Positions 11,982 through 23,500 of a stretch of DNA of 64,000 bases are shown here, piece after piece. Within the stretch, counting starts at the first letter, position 1. Every line of letters starts with the position of its first letter. The translations under genes were made by a program, and so were the position numbers. The stretch comes from Epichloe hybrida (Eukaryota > Ascomycota > Sordariomycetes > Hypocreales > Clavicipitaceae): NCBI GenBank assembly GCA_019022495.1, contig JAFEKR010000042.1, forward strand, positions 347,709 to 411,708. Reading direction: 5' to 3'. Below the pieces are notes generated by a model, which did not search any database, was not told the DNA's origin, and saw only the letters and a list, made by a program, of their open reading frames with translations.

Positions 11982-13293
11982 ATGCCCTCCAGATCAGACA
12001 TCACCTATTTTGGTGCTGGCCCAGCTCTTCTTCCTACTGAAGTACTCGACGATGCTTCTCGGGCTCTTCTCAACTACAGCGACACTGGTCTAGGTATCGC
12101 TGAGCACTCGCACCGGTCGGATATTGCGAAAAATATCATTAGTGAGGCTAAAGCTGACTTGGCCTCCTACCTCGATATTCCAAACGATTATGAGGTTCTC
12201 TTCATGCAGGGCGGTGGCTCGGGAGAGTTCTCTGCTTTGCCCTGTAACTTTGTCGGCGCTTGGGTTGCACGCAAACATGGGGAGGTTGGATCAAGTGATG
12301 GCTTAGTGCCAGAGCTCAAGTCAGCTGTCGAGAATCTCAAGATTGACTACATCATCACAGGCAGCTGGTCACAGAAGGCAGCGGCTGAAGCTGAGCGACT
12401 CTTTGGCTCGGAGCATGTCAATATCGCTGCAGATAGCCGCGCGATGAATAGCGGCAAATTTGGATCCATTCCAGATGAGAGTACCTGGAACCTCTCTCAA
12501 GACGCTGCAATGGTCTTTTACTGTGATAATGAGACAGTTGATGGCGTTGAGTTCCCTGGGTTTCCCAAGTCCCTTGAGCCAGGGCCTGATGGGAAAGGCC
12601 CAATTGTTGTGGCTGATATGAGCTCTAATATTCTTTCGAGGCAAATCCCGATAAAGAATTTCTCGGCCATCTTCTTTGGCGCCCAGAAGAATCTAGGACT
12701 GACTGGTATTACCGTTGTGGTTATCAAGAAGAGCTTCCTGCCACCTATGACGTCTCAGCCTTCTGCGACTCTGATGCGACAACTGGGCCTGCCCATTCCG
12801 CCTCGCGTCTTTGAGTATGAGACTATTGCCAAGAACAATAGCCTCTATAATACACTGAGTATCTTTGAGTGAGTGCACCAGACTCTTCCAAGGTGGGATT
12901 CAAACTAATCAAGTTCTCTTCAGTGTGTATGTTGCGGGTCGAGTTCTGAAGAGGCTACTACTACAGCATCCTGGTAAAGTTCGAGAACAGCAAGCTATAT
13001 CTGAAGAGAAGGCTCAACGTATCTACAAAGCTCTTGAGGCTTATCCCAATATCTACAAGATTATCCCTCATAAGACGGTACGATCACGTATGAATATCTG
13101 CTTTAGGATTGAGGGTGGCAATCCTATAGAGGAAGCTTTCTTGGAGGAGGGAGCTGCCCTAGGGCTGACTGGGCTAAAAGGCCACCGAAGCGTAGGAGGA
13201 ATCAGAGCGAGTAATTATAATTCGATTTCTCTCTCGGGTGCGGAGAAGCTCGCCCAGTTTATCGGCACTTTCGCGTCGCAACGGGGGACATGA
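11982..13293 (+). CDS. SER1: phosphoserine aminotransferase
   Basis: Exons are 11982-12868 and 12924-13293, giving 418 aa. The 55-bp intron has GTGAGT and TTCAG and joins SLYNTLSIF to DVYVAGRVL in phase. The enzyme is a PLP-dependent class V aminotransferase that converts 3-phosphohydroxypyruvate and glutamate to O-phosphoserine in serine synthesis. Family blocks visible are FGAGPALLP at the N-terminus, FMQGGGSGEF, ADMSSNILSR, FFGAQKN with the PLP lysine K236, and GLKGHRSVGGIRASNYN near the end. The frame stays open 144 nt upstream, but MPSRSDITYFGAGPA is the expected start. Third-codon bases are less GC-rich than in LAT1, and the gene stands alone in a gene-poor stretch. It could be the only copy or a second paralogue. 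Confidence 0.93.
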
Positions 13294-14666
13294 TGTTGAA
13301 GAAATGGGCCGAATTGGGTTGTCTATGTTTACGCTGAAAAGTTCCGTATCTGCTTCCGTCACAATCTGCTGGGTAGAACAGCCAAAGTAGGTGGTGCTTA
13401 AGAGTATATGTAGCAACTTGGCTTATGTCCTGTACATCAAAAGGCAACAAGGCCCTTTGGACGACTGAATGCCTCACTGGTTTGGACTCTCTCGCCTCGC
13501 TCGGTGCTACTTACTGATGAGAGCAGGGAGATTTGCATCAAGACATATATGGTGAAAATATTGCCGTGCCTCGGCGCTGTAGTCCCCCAAAGCCCACATT
13601 GTAACAAATGTCTGGTAGCAGTGATTCTTGATTATAAGACATCGCAAGAGACCAAGGCATCACACAATATGCGCAACAGCCCACATACGAAGTGGTGAGA
13701 ATTCTAATAATAACAATTCTCACCGTCGGATCTGGCATTCTTGGCCGCGCAACCACCGCGATCATGGCCAAGCTCTGATCTAGCACATAGCAGCCCAGGC
13801 TAGTAGTTACATCACCGACGGGATCATCATATGGTACCGACCAAGCCCCATCGCAGCCGACTTATGCGCCGCCAGCCTGGATACCTTCATTGTGTCCAAG
13901 TTCTCAAGTGCTGGCTGGTACACTGCGACTTGCGCGGGGTCCTTGGGGAGGTTCAGGGAGGGCCGCAGGAAGGGCTGCCTGCCGGTCGCAAAGCCCTCCC
14001 TCTACTCCGTAAAACTCCGTGCAACGTCCCTATCGAGATTTATCTTTGCTTTTGCAGTCCGCACAGAGTGAGGGCGTCGGTGTGGTTTGGCGATGAGCCG
14101 TCGTGCGGGTTTCTCATGGGTATGGCGTGGCGGCGGCGCGAGAGTCCCAAGAGCACTTGCTGTTCTGCGGAAGTCGTTTGAGACTGCGATTGCTGGTGTG
14201 TTATCAGGCGCTTGTGCATAATAGACCGGCGACGTTTCTTTTCTTTCTTCCTTTTTTCTTTTTTTTGCCCCTTGAACGTCGCGAGGGAGATAACGATGTT
14301 GTTGCTAGCTACTCCGTACACGCCCAGCACTTATCGGATCGGCAAAACAATTATCCCTGCGAACCCAAATCACAGCACAGATTGGGGAACAAGGGACCAC
14401 AACCCAACACGAACGACTTCTTGAGTCTTCAACATGCAGCCATGTCAACAAGGGTGATTGAAGCAATATCCGATGTTAAGATATCCGAACAACGTACCAA
14501 GACGCCAGTTGATGTTCGTCGATCGAAGTTGTTGGTAGGATTGGCATGGAGTGGACCACAAACAGCCTAATGGTCGTCATCTAAGCTGGACCGACGAAAA
14601 GATTCGCTGATGACGACATGAGCCCCCAACGAACATGAGAAATTCGGGCCTTTCAGCAAAACAACT
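13294..14666. other. intergenic, no supported gene
   Basis: Nothing recognisable is coded here. TACTCCGTA occurs at 14003-14011 and 14310-14318. A T-rich tract lies near 14239-14268. Open frames at 13831-14570 show no family features. Confidence 0.45.
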
Positions 14667-16277
14667 ATGAGTGTCACCAAGCCAGGCAGTGCAATATCTA
14701 CAGGGTTCTGCAAGCATGGCGGTGACAATGCGCACCTTCACCATGACGGCCAACACGGCATGCTGGCACTCGCCAACAAGACAGTCCTGGTCTCACAATC
14801 CTTGATACCCGAAATCGAAGAGTTTCTAAGACAGCTCTCGAAGAGAATCAAGACTACCGCCATCACAGGGGTGCCCACGTTTCTCCGCAACTTGAAAAAG
14901 AGCCAGGCGGTGGCGAGGCGGGGTGTGCAGGAACTATCATCGGCCCCCCAGCTGCCAAAGGACGCACTCCAACTAGTGAGCCGTAGAGTAGACTCCTGCG
15001 CCGTCGAATTATCCAAGGGTCTCGCGCATTGGGACGTACTCAAGCGGAGTCGCTCGCTCGTTGCCATGAACCAGGCATTCCAGGGATCTGCAAAGGCAGC
15101 CCGCTTGGAGGAAATTGCCAAGCTGTCCAACCCAAGCTCGAGGCAGAAAGAATTGACGCACCGCGTGATGAAGCAGCAGGCCAAAGTGGAGGTGCACGTC
15201 GTGGAAGGCGGCGCTGAATGGGTCGATGTACGGACACTCCAGACAGACAGGTTGGCGAGACAGATGACGGATGGTGGATGGGGCTGGGGAGAGCACCGAC
15301 TCGGAGACGTGGTTGACGAGGATGAATGGGGGGAGATTCCCTTGGCCAAACAGATCAAGCGTCTCGTGGCAGCAGCGAGGATCAACAGACACGAGTACCG
15401 CATCCCGCGGCTGAGGATAGTCATGCCCAACATTGGCGAGGACAACGTCGACGTCAACGTTTTGCTGGAGCAATTCACCCGTCTGGATCCTTCAGTGCAT
15501 GTCATAGTGGAGCGTCAGAGCGGGCAATTTCTTCAAACACCTCCGCCGTCAGTCGACGATGCCATCCGGAACTTGGTCGGGAGTGAACTCGACGGGCTCA
15601 CCGAAACCCTCAATCTGGATCACTCCGTCCTCGTAGATCTCATCTCAGACATTACACATCTGCGCTTGGATCCGAAGCCATGGCAGGCCGAATCAACAAG
15701 AGCACAAATAGAAGAGGAAGAAGAGCATGGCGGACTCATGGCCAAGACAATATATCCCGTGCTTCAAGGGCGAAGGCTGGTGTGTACGCACGAGGCAGCG
15801 CAGCATTTCCACCACGTCGTCGGCACGGTGGGCACGAATTCCGAGCGAGAGAGAGGGAAACTCCTTGTTCCCTTTGAAGAGCCATACAAGAGTATGTCCA
15901 ACGCGGCTATTCGAGCCCGGTTTCAAGAATTGTCCATTTACGAGCTTCCCAGTACCGTCCAGTTGCCTGCCATGGTGGTTCCGGGATCCTGGACGAAGGA
16001 GAAGATAGAAGAGGACTTTCAATCACTGCCGCTGCCGTCTGTGGCTCTCGATGTTGCGCGTCATTGCGGGTTCAAAAGCGCCAAGCTGTCGATTTTCATG
16101 TACGGCTGGGCAAGCGGAAACATGACCTTGTCATCGAACAAGGAGATCAAGGCGCAGCTGAGAACGCTTGTGGAGACGCATAGACGGCGAGATGACGACT
16201 ATGGACCTTCCATATGGCGGGTTGACGTGACGCGGAATCTACTGGCAAAGAGTACGAAGCCTTGTCGTGATTCTTAG
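14667..16277 (+). CDS. DUF1308 (UPF0415) domain protein
   Basis: A single exon encodes 536 aa, starting MSVTKPGSAISTG. The N-terminal third is helical. An acidic, Trp/Gly-rich segment (about residues 185-225) follows, then a conserved core with LDHSVLVDLISDITH (about 316-335). That motif is characteristic of the DUF1308 family, to which human C7orf25 belongs and whose biochemical role is not established. An EEEEEH tract follows the core and the C-terminus is basic. No signal peptide or membrane span is seen, so it is probably a soluble intracellular protein. It is convergent with the small secreted-protein gene downstream. Family assignment rests on the motif and overall layout, not a database search. 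Confidence 0.72.
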   Translation: MSVTKPGSAISTGFCKHGGDNAHLHHDGQHGMLALANKTVLVSQSLIPEIEEFLRQLSKRIKTTAITGVPTFLRNLKKSQAVARRGVQELSSAPQLPKDALQLVSRRVDSCAVELSKGLAHWDVLKRSRSLVAMNQAFQGSAKAARLEEIAKLSNPSSRQKELTHRVMKQQAKVEVHVVEGGAEWVDVRTLQTDRLARQMTDGGWGWGEHRLGDVVDEDEWGEIPLAKQIKRLVAAARINRHEYRIPRLRIVMPNIGEDNVDVNVLLEQFTRLDPSVHVIVERQSGQFLQTPPPSVDDAIRNLVGSELDGLTETLNLDHSVLVDLISDITHLRLDPKPWQAESTRAQIEEEEEHGGLMAKTIYPVLQGRRLVCTHEAAQHFHHVVGTVGTNSERERGKLLVPFEEPYKSMSNAAIRARFQELSIYELPSTVQLPAMVVPGSWTKEKIEEDFQSLPLPSVALDVARHCGFKSAKLSIFMYGWASGNMTLSSNKEIKAQLRTLVETHRRRDDDYGPSIWRVDVTRNLLAKSTKPCRDS

Positions 16278-16656
16278 AGTGATGTACGGGGAGACGATTG
16301 GGAACAAGGGGCATGGATACATAGCATGGGATACATAGGTTTGGGGCATGCAACATAGATTCATACAACGGATGCGGAATTCTGCACGAAACAATACATC
16401 ACCGGGAGCGCAAGGACTGGCCACGCGTTCACGTTGCAAATTTATAAAACTAGAAGTTGGATAAATTCATGATGCAAGACAAAAAGTTGTCATTGAAAAG
16501 CACCTCGACCTTGACAATGTTACAAACCACAGGACCTTCTAATCTCTTCTCCGCAAAAAGGTCGTGTCATGATCCCTCCATTGCCAATCCACCGATATCC
16601 TCAAATTCTTGCCCGCCCTTGTTTTTTTTTCCAACCCTCCCGACAGCACACGCTCT

Positions 16657-17055
16657 TCAAACAGGTTTCAGAGTGTACTGCGGCCTCCCAATCGTATGAT
16701 TTCCAACGCCAGACAAGCAGTCCGGCTCGCCGCACGCCAGGACAGAAGTAGTTCTCGGCTCAGCAGCAGTAACAGTCGTGGTGAAGAGAAGAACAGGGCC
16801 CGGGCCAAGGGGGAGGAAGGACTTGGCGACGGCGGTGCAGCCCCCGCAGTCAACATATTTGGTCGACGTCGTAGTGGTGGTCCAGATGGTGCGCGTGGGC
16901 CCCGTAGTCCAAGGTGGGATGCCAAAGATGGTTTTGGTGCAGCCTGGTGGCGATGCTTCATGTTCATCTCCGGCCTTGTCCGTCTGGGGATCTGGGTTCG
17001 CGCTGGCGGGAGAGGCCATGGCCATGGCAAGTCCGATGAGCTGACCGGCGTACAT
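16657..17055 (-). CDS. small secreted cysteine-containing protein
   Basis: A 132-aa minus-strand frame begins with a good signal peptide (MYAGQLIGLAMAMASPASA). The mature part has five cysteines (PPGC, YVDCGGC and LACGEPDC) and a Thr-rich run (WTTTTTSTKYVD) that could be O-glycosylated. This composition resembles small secreted hypothetical proteins of hypocrealean fungi, but I cannot name a family. Plus-strand frames over the same bases have low-complexity composition and no signal peptide, so minus is preferred. A downstream exon cannot be excluded. The function is unknown; cell-wall or effector-like roles are only guesses. Confidence 0.6.
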   Translation of the reverse strand: MYAGQLIGLAMAMASPASANPDPQTDKAGDEHEASPPGCTKTIFGIPPWTTGPTRTIWTTTTTSTKYVDCGGCTAVAKSFLPLGPGPVLLFTTTVTAAEPRTTSVLACGEPDCLSGVGNHTIGRPQYTLKPV

Positions 17056-18037
17056 TTTCTACTTGTTTATTCTTGTATTTTAAAAAAAAAAGACTGACAG
17101 ATTGAGAAATGAGAAAAGGGTCCACGACTAAGTATCTCTGGTGTAGTAAACTTTGTGAGGAAAACTGGAAGGAGTGGTGACTTGTGGTGGGCTGTTGCCT
17201 TGGACACTAAAAGCATTCATGTTTCAGTTGAGCATGTCGTGGGCGTTCCATACTCTTGAGAGTTTCCGTAAGATGCGCTTAGATGTGTAGATGGATGCAA
17301 CACCTGGAGCCCATGCTTTTGCCATTTTTTTTTTATTTTTTTTTTGGTCGTGTTCATTAGTGAAGGCTCTGCGGAGTCAGTTTCGCACGGGAAGGTCAGA
17401 TGAACCGACGCCTGGGTTTGTTTACTGGGTAAGAATGAGGTTCGACACTATGAGTACAACTCTCACTTGGATGTCATGTCGTGTCCATGCTTTCTTGTAA
17501 CTAGAGCGTGAACCATACAATGCAAATGCTTCACATTTACGGCAGAGACGAAGGTCGGAGGGCACACGGAAACGCAGCATCTCATCTGTCCGTAGGCGGC
17601 AATTGCGATGCAGAAATGTGCCGAGCACAACAATGTGAGTGGCCGTTCCCGAAGTATCTTGTTTTGGATTTGTTCCTTTGTGTGGAGGTGAAAAAAGTCA
17701 GTGCAACCGAGAGAACTAGCTCCAGAAGCAATGGGGAAGAAAAGGAAGAGAGAAAAAAAAGTCACAGGTCTGTATAACAGGCCATGGAGAAAACGAGCCA
17801 ATGTACAAGCCGAACAAATTCTCCGCGCCCGAAATCCAGTATTAATCAAGTATCATTGTACATGGGCAAAGTGCATTGCCATCTTTCCATCGACTACAGT
17901 CAAGGGATGTTTACACATCGCGGTTCTGTACGTCTTCGTGATCCATTTCGTCATGGATCTTCAGTAGCTCTATAAAGTGTTCGCTCTTTCATCAGCAACC
18001 ACGGCTTTTTCCTCGTGCCACCGTTCCAATCCGACTC
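17056..18037. other. intergenic: promoter of the small secreted protein gene and LAT1 3' side
   Basis: No gene is supported. It has T-rich and A-rich runs (about 17080-17092, 17324-17345, 17751-17762). The part next to 17056 is the likely promoter of the minus-strand secreted-protein gene. The part next to 18038 is the LAT1 3' UTR. Confidence 0.45.
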
Positions 18038-19508
18038 TTACAGAATGAGCTCAAGGGGGTTTTCGATGGCCTTCTTGAGCTCACGAATCCACTCGGCGCC
18101 GACAGCACCATCAACAACCTTGTGGTCGAAGCTGGCAGTAACAGTAATCTGGTCATCCCATTCGACGCCAGTGGTGCCATCCTCGTTCTCTACAGGGACA
18201 GCAACCTTCTTCGTGGTGCCCACAGCAAGAATGGCCGCCTGAGGGGGATTGATAACAGCAGTGAAGTTGTCAACAGCAGCGTTCATGCCCATGTTGGAGA
18301 TGGAGATGGTGCCACCCTGATATTCCTCGGGCTTGAGCTTATTGTCACGGGCCTTCTTGGCGAGCTCCTTGACTTTTCCGGAAATGGATTCGAGACCGCG
18401 AGCATCGACGCCGGTGACGATGGGGGTAATCAGACCGGTAGGGGTAGAAACGGCGACTGACACGTCAACAGAATTGAATTGACGGATGGAGTCCTCCCGC
18501 CAGCTGGAATTGACAGCGGGAACCTTCTTGGAAGCAGTGGCGATGGCTTTGATGAGGAAGTCGTTGACAGAAAGCTTGTACTTGCCCTCAGAGGAGCTGT
18601 TCAGAGCCTGGCGAAGCTTGAGCAGTTTGGAGACGGACAGTGTGCTGGTAACGAAGAAGTGTGGGTTCTTCTGTACGGACTCCTGAAGACGGCTGGCAAT
18701 GGTCTTGCGCATGTTGCTCAAGGCAATGTCCTCGAAGGTGGCACCCGGGGCTGCGACAGCAGGGCTGCTGAGCATCTTCTTCACATCATCCTCGGTAATC
18801 TTTCCGCCCTTCCCGGTGCCTTTGACGCCGTGCAGGCTGATACCATTCTCACGTGCCAGTCGCTTGGCAGCGGGAGCGGCGTTAGGCTCTCGGTCAAGTG
18901 CTGTCTCAAGTTTGCCCTTGGAGGAGTACTGTTCGGGCTCGGCGGAGGGTTCGGGGGTCGATGAAGGAGCAGGTTGGGACTCGGACTTTTCTTCCTTGGG
19001 CTGGGCAGGTTTAGCACTGCCGCCAGCGTCCTCCAAAGTGAACTTCTCGAAGGCGGAGATATCAGTTCCATCTTCCACCAGAATGGCAATGGGCTGAAAG
19101 TTTCGCAAAAGTCAGTTTCGGGTCCTCAAATGGGCTGTCGCCTCATATCGGAAACAATGTTGCTCCACGTCAATTACTCACACTTCCAACAGGGATATCC
19201 TTCTCACCAGAGTCCTTGAGAATCTTGGCAATGACACCTTCCTCCTGAAACTCGAAGTCCATCTGGGCCTTGTCGGTCTCGATCTCGACCAAGACATCAC
19301 CAGGGGCGACGGAATCGCCAGCCTTCTTCTGCCAAGCACCAATGTTGCCAGCCTGCATCGTGGGCGACAGAGCAGGCATCTTGATGACTTGGTGATCGGG
19401 GAACGAGGCATAGTATCTCACTACATGAGAGGCGAAGCCAGTGCGCAAAGCATTGTGTGTTGGGGCGAGGACTCGCCTCCGAATAGCGGCGCTGAGCATG
19501 TTGAACAA
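18038..19508 (-). CDS. LAT1: pyruvate dehydrogenase E2, dihydrolipoamide acetyltransferase
   Basis: Exons are 19508-19182 and 19093-18038 on minus, giving 460 aa. The 88-bp intron (GTGAGT...CAG) joins DIPVGS to PIAILVEDG. This is the mitochondrial E2 core that transfers acetyl groups from E1-bound hydroxyethyl-TPP to CoA. It has a basic Arg-rich mitochondrial presequence (about 1-35). The lipoyl domain follows, with the lipoyl-lysine in EIETDKAQM (K80). A Pro/Ser/Glu-rich linker comes next, then the E1/E3-binding domain ([20 protein letters not shown]) and the acetyltransferase domain ending in [12 protein letters not shown], with catalytic H433 and D437. The length matches the family. It is divergent from SEC7. 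Confidence 0.96.
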
Positions 19509-20573
19509 GATGGTTCTGAGGCAGAACGGTCGAGGAGGCTAGGATGGGAGGTCACAAAACGTGTATCCGATGGCCTACAGCACGATACGATACCTCAAAA
19601 GGCAAACAGTCTGGTCCGATTGAGGTGGGTCGAGACCGGATAGAGAAAATGAAACGGCTTGAAAGGCCCAAGGATGGAAGTTGCGGCGGCGCGCGATTTG
19701 TTGATGGGGGTTTCCTCTTGAGACGCAACGGAGAAATCCTTGGGGTTTGTGGTTGGACTAGACCATCCAGAATTTTGCGTTGAGCTCCGTCGCTTGATGG
19801 GGCCCACGGGCGGCGGGCTGCCTGGCAGATGGGCCAGAAGATCAATTGATGGGCAGACTGACAGGGGGGGGAGGGGTGGCAAACCTGGACTGGGTTGGGT
19901 GATTTGTGTGATTTGTGTGGTTTTGTCTAGAATCTGCTATTACGCTATTTGAGGCAATGTTGTACGGATTATTTGCGCTCTTCAAGACAATTGAGATTCA
20001 TGACTTGTTCCAAGAAATGCGCATGGCGAAAACATTCGTCTTAAAGTCTTGTCCTACCGGGTAGCTAACCCAGCAGCGAGACGTTCCTCCACTCCCAATC
20101 TGGAGTCCACTCGAGCCGAGCACGTTGCCAGGAAACTCTACGTGTACATTCTTGCTGTATCAGCCATTTTCCAACTCCGTCTGCCATCTGAACGTACGGG
20201 CTCGTGTCGAACTCGGACAACTTGATCTTGCGCCGTTTGCTCGCGGAGCTCTTGCATCAGTGCGCCCGGGAGGGAGCTAATACTTCCTCCGCGGCCGTCG
20301 GCGCTGTTCGCTGTTCTCTCCAAGTGTGCATATCTGGCCAGTCTACGGATCCGTACCCCGTCTCCATCCAAGCCCGAACCCAACCAGTCACTGCGCCCCT
20401 GATTTGTGTCCGGCACGCCGCTTCCAACACAGAGATCCCTCAATATCGAATGATTTTGCGATTCTCGCCATCGTTTGTCACTTGTTCGGCCACTGATACT
20501 CGCGGCTCTGCACTCTGCAGCCCCATCTACTTGCCTTCTTTCGGATGGCCCCTGGTCCCGCCGGTGCTCCCCG
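19509..20573. promoter_or_regulatory. divergent promoter region between LAT1 and SEC7
   Basis: About 1.06 kb separates the two start codons. No further gene is supported. Open frames here are uninterrupted leader sequence, including the in-frame extension of SEC7 back to 20475. Both leaders are pyrimidine-rich in the sense direction. Confidence 0.45.
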
Positions 20574-23500
20574 ATGAGCTCTCTCAAGTTCCTGGTGTCC
20601 TCCCTGGATGCCATTGCGACCTCCAAAGATGCGCAACGCAACAAGCAGCTAGCCGACTCTACGAAAAAGGCGCAAGATGCCGTGAAAGAACAAGATCAGC
20701 TCCCCGATCCCGAGATTGTTTTTGCACCTCTGCAACTCGCTACCAAATCCAATAATCCGCAGTTGACTACAACGGCACTCGACTGCATCGGCAAGCTCAT
20801 ATCCTATTCGTACTTCTCCCTGCTAAGCAGGGATGGTACCGGCACCGAGCCAAAAGAGGGCGGCGAACAATTCTCACCCCTCATCGAACGAGCCATTGAT
20901 ACTATATGTGATTGCTTCCAAGGAGAAACTACAGCCGTCGAGATACAGCTTCAGATTGTCAAATCACTGCTGGCAGCCGTTTTGAATGACAAGATCGTTG
21001 TCCACGGTGCCGGTCTTCTCAAAGCTGTGCGTCAGGTCTACAATGTGTTCCTTCTCTCGAGAAGTACCGCCAACCAGCAGGTGGCGCAGGGTACTTTGAC
21101 CCAGATGGTCGGCACAGTATTCGAACGCGTAAAAACTAGGCTCCATATGAAGGAATCCCGGCTGCAGCTGGCTAATCTCAAGCACAGCTCGAGCAACATC
21201 ACGTTTGAGCCCATTGATCCTGCCAACGATGTAGATGCTGGGGCCGAAGGCGATGATTCACCAGCACCACAGTCAGAAGCCAACACTTCCGAACATGCCA
21301 ACGGAAATACGAAGCTGACTTTGAAGGACCTTGAGCATCGCAAGAGCTTCGACGATTCGAACCTTGGCGATGGGCCAACAATGGTCACAAGATTGCAATC
21401 AATCAATAAAGATGGTTCAGCGACGGGCCAGTCGGGGCCCGAAGGTTCCGCCGAGGAAGACATGGACGCCCTAGATGCTGAGGATGAAGTGTACATACGG
21501 GATGCCTATCTTGTATTCCGATCCTTCTGCAATTTGTCAACAAAGGTCCTTCCACCCGACCAGTTGTACGACCTGCGCGGTCAGCCAATGCGGTCGAAGC
21601 TGATATCACTCCATCTCATCCACACCCTACTAAATAACAACCTCACCGTCTTCAGTTCGCCGCTCTGTACCATTAAGAACTCCAAAAACAACGAGCCCAC
21701 GTCTTTCATGCAAGCCATTAAATTCTATCTTTGTCTCAGCATCACTCGGAATGGCGCAAGCTCAGTAGACCGCATCTTCGAGGTTTGCTCAGAGATCTTT
21801 TGGCTCGTGCTGAAATATATGAGACCATCATTCAAGGTAGACATACGGCACATCAAAGTACTTGGTTGAATGGACCGCGTTGCTGACATTTGTGTAGAAA
21901 GAGATTGAGGTGTTCTTGAATGAGATTTACCTGGCTCTGTTGTCTCGGCGCAACGCGCCAATATCACAGAAGCTGTATTTCGTGACTGTCCTAAATAGAC
22001 TATGTGCTGATCCGAGAGCCCTGGTTGAGACATATTTGAACTATGACTGCGATCAAATGGTGGACAACATCTTCCAAACCATGATTGAGGACCTGTCCAA
22101 ATTTTCCATAACGCCTCTGACCATCACGACGATTAATGAGCAGGTCTATGAGGAGGCGAGAGCCAAGACTCCTGCAGCCGGCGAATGGCAGCTGAAAGGC
22201 ATACTGCCGCCACCATTGACAGTTGCCCATATCATTCCTCCGCAGGACAATGAGCCGGAATACCCCAAGGAGTACGCCATGAAGCGTCTCTCTCTTGAAG
22301 CCTTGGTCGAAACTCTCCGATCCTTGCTTAACTGGTCCGCTTCTGTTCGATCCGACGGCGGAGATGTGCTTCGAGCCGATGGAGATTTCAAAGCGTCGCT
22401 TGATGATATACGACCGTCTATTGACCCAACATTGAGTGACAGTGCGTCTCGATTGGAGACACCGTTGCCCCCATCTACGCCCGTTGTGGACGACGACCCA
22501 GATCAGCTCGAAAAGGAGAAGGCTCGCAAGACAGCTCTCACAAATGCCATCAGGCAGTTCAACTTCAAGCCCAAGAAGGGCATCAAGCTTTTGATACGTC
22601 ACGGCTTCATCAACAGTGAGAGTCCTGCTGATATTGCCGACTTTCTTTTGAAGGAAGAGAAACTTGACAAGGCTCAAATCGGCGAATATTTGGGGGAAGG
22701 GGACCAACACAATATCGATACTATGCATGCGTTTGTTGATGCCATGGATTTCACAAAGAAACGATTTGTTGATGCTTTGCGCCAGTTTCTACAATCATTC
22801 CGCCTACCGGGCGAAGCTCAAAAGATTGATCGCTTCATGCTCAAGTTCGCCGAGCGTTATGTCATGGGCAATCCCAACGCTTTTGCCAACGCGGATACAG
22901 CCTATGTCCTAGCATATTCCGTCATTATGCTCAACACCGACCTGCATAGCAGCAAGATTGCCAAGCGAATGAGCAAAGAGGAATTCATCAAGAACAACAG
23001 AGGCATCAACGACAATGCTGATCTTCCCGATGAATACCTGGTCGGTATCTACGATGAGATTGCGAGCCATGAGATCGTTCTCACAAGCGAACGAGAAGCA
23101 GCCGCGGCAGCCGGCGCGCTGACAGTTCAGCCCAGTGGTCTTGCGGCCGGTCTTGGGCAAGCCTTTTCCAATGTTGGACGAGATCTCCAGCGTGAGGCAT
23201 ACGTGCAACAGTCCGAAGAAATCTCATTGCGGTCAGAGCAGTTGTTCAAAAATCTGTTCAAGAGTCAACGCAGAAATGCTGCCAGGGCAGGCCCAAAATT
23301 CATACCCGCCACTTCCTTCAAGCACGTTGGGTCCATGTTTGATGTCACATGGATGTCGTTCTTCTCGGCCCTGTCTAGCCAAATTCAAAAATCACACAAT
23401 ATTGAAGTCAACAAACTATGCTTGGAGGGTATGAAACTTGCGACGAAGATTGCCTGCCTCTTTGAACTGTCCACCCCAAGGGAGGCTTTTATTTCAGCTC

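Noticed and set aside
14738..15505. 255-codon minus-strand frame opposite the DUF1308 gene
   Set aside because: Ser/Cys-rich composition typical of an antisense shadow. The plus frame has family motifs.
11982..17055. Secondary-metabolite cluster around the aminotransferase
   Set aside because: Neighbours are a DUF1308 protein and a small secreted protein; no synthase, transporter or cluster regulator is present.
18122..18964. Long plus-strand frames opposite LAT1
   Set aside because: Shadows of a strongly coding GC-rich minus-strand gene.
20475..20573. 33-residue N-terminal extension of SEC7
   Set aside because: The stretch does not resemble the family start. MSSLKFLVSSLDA at 20574 fits better.
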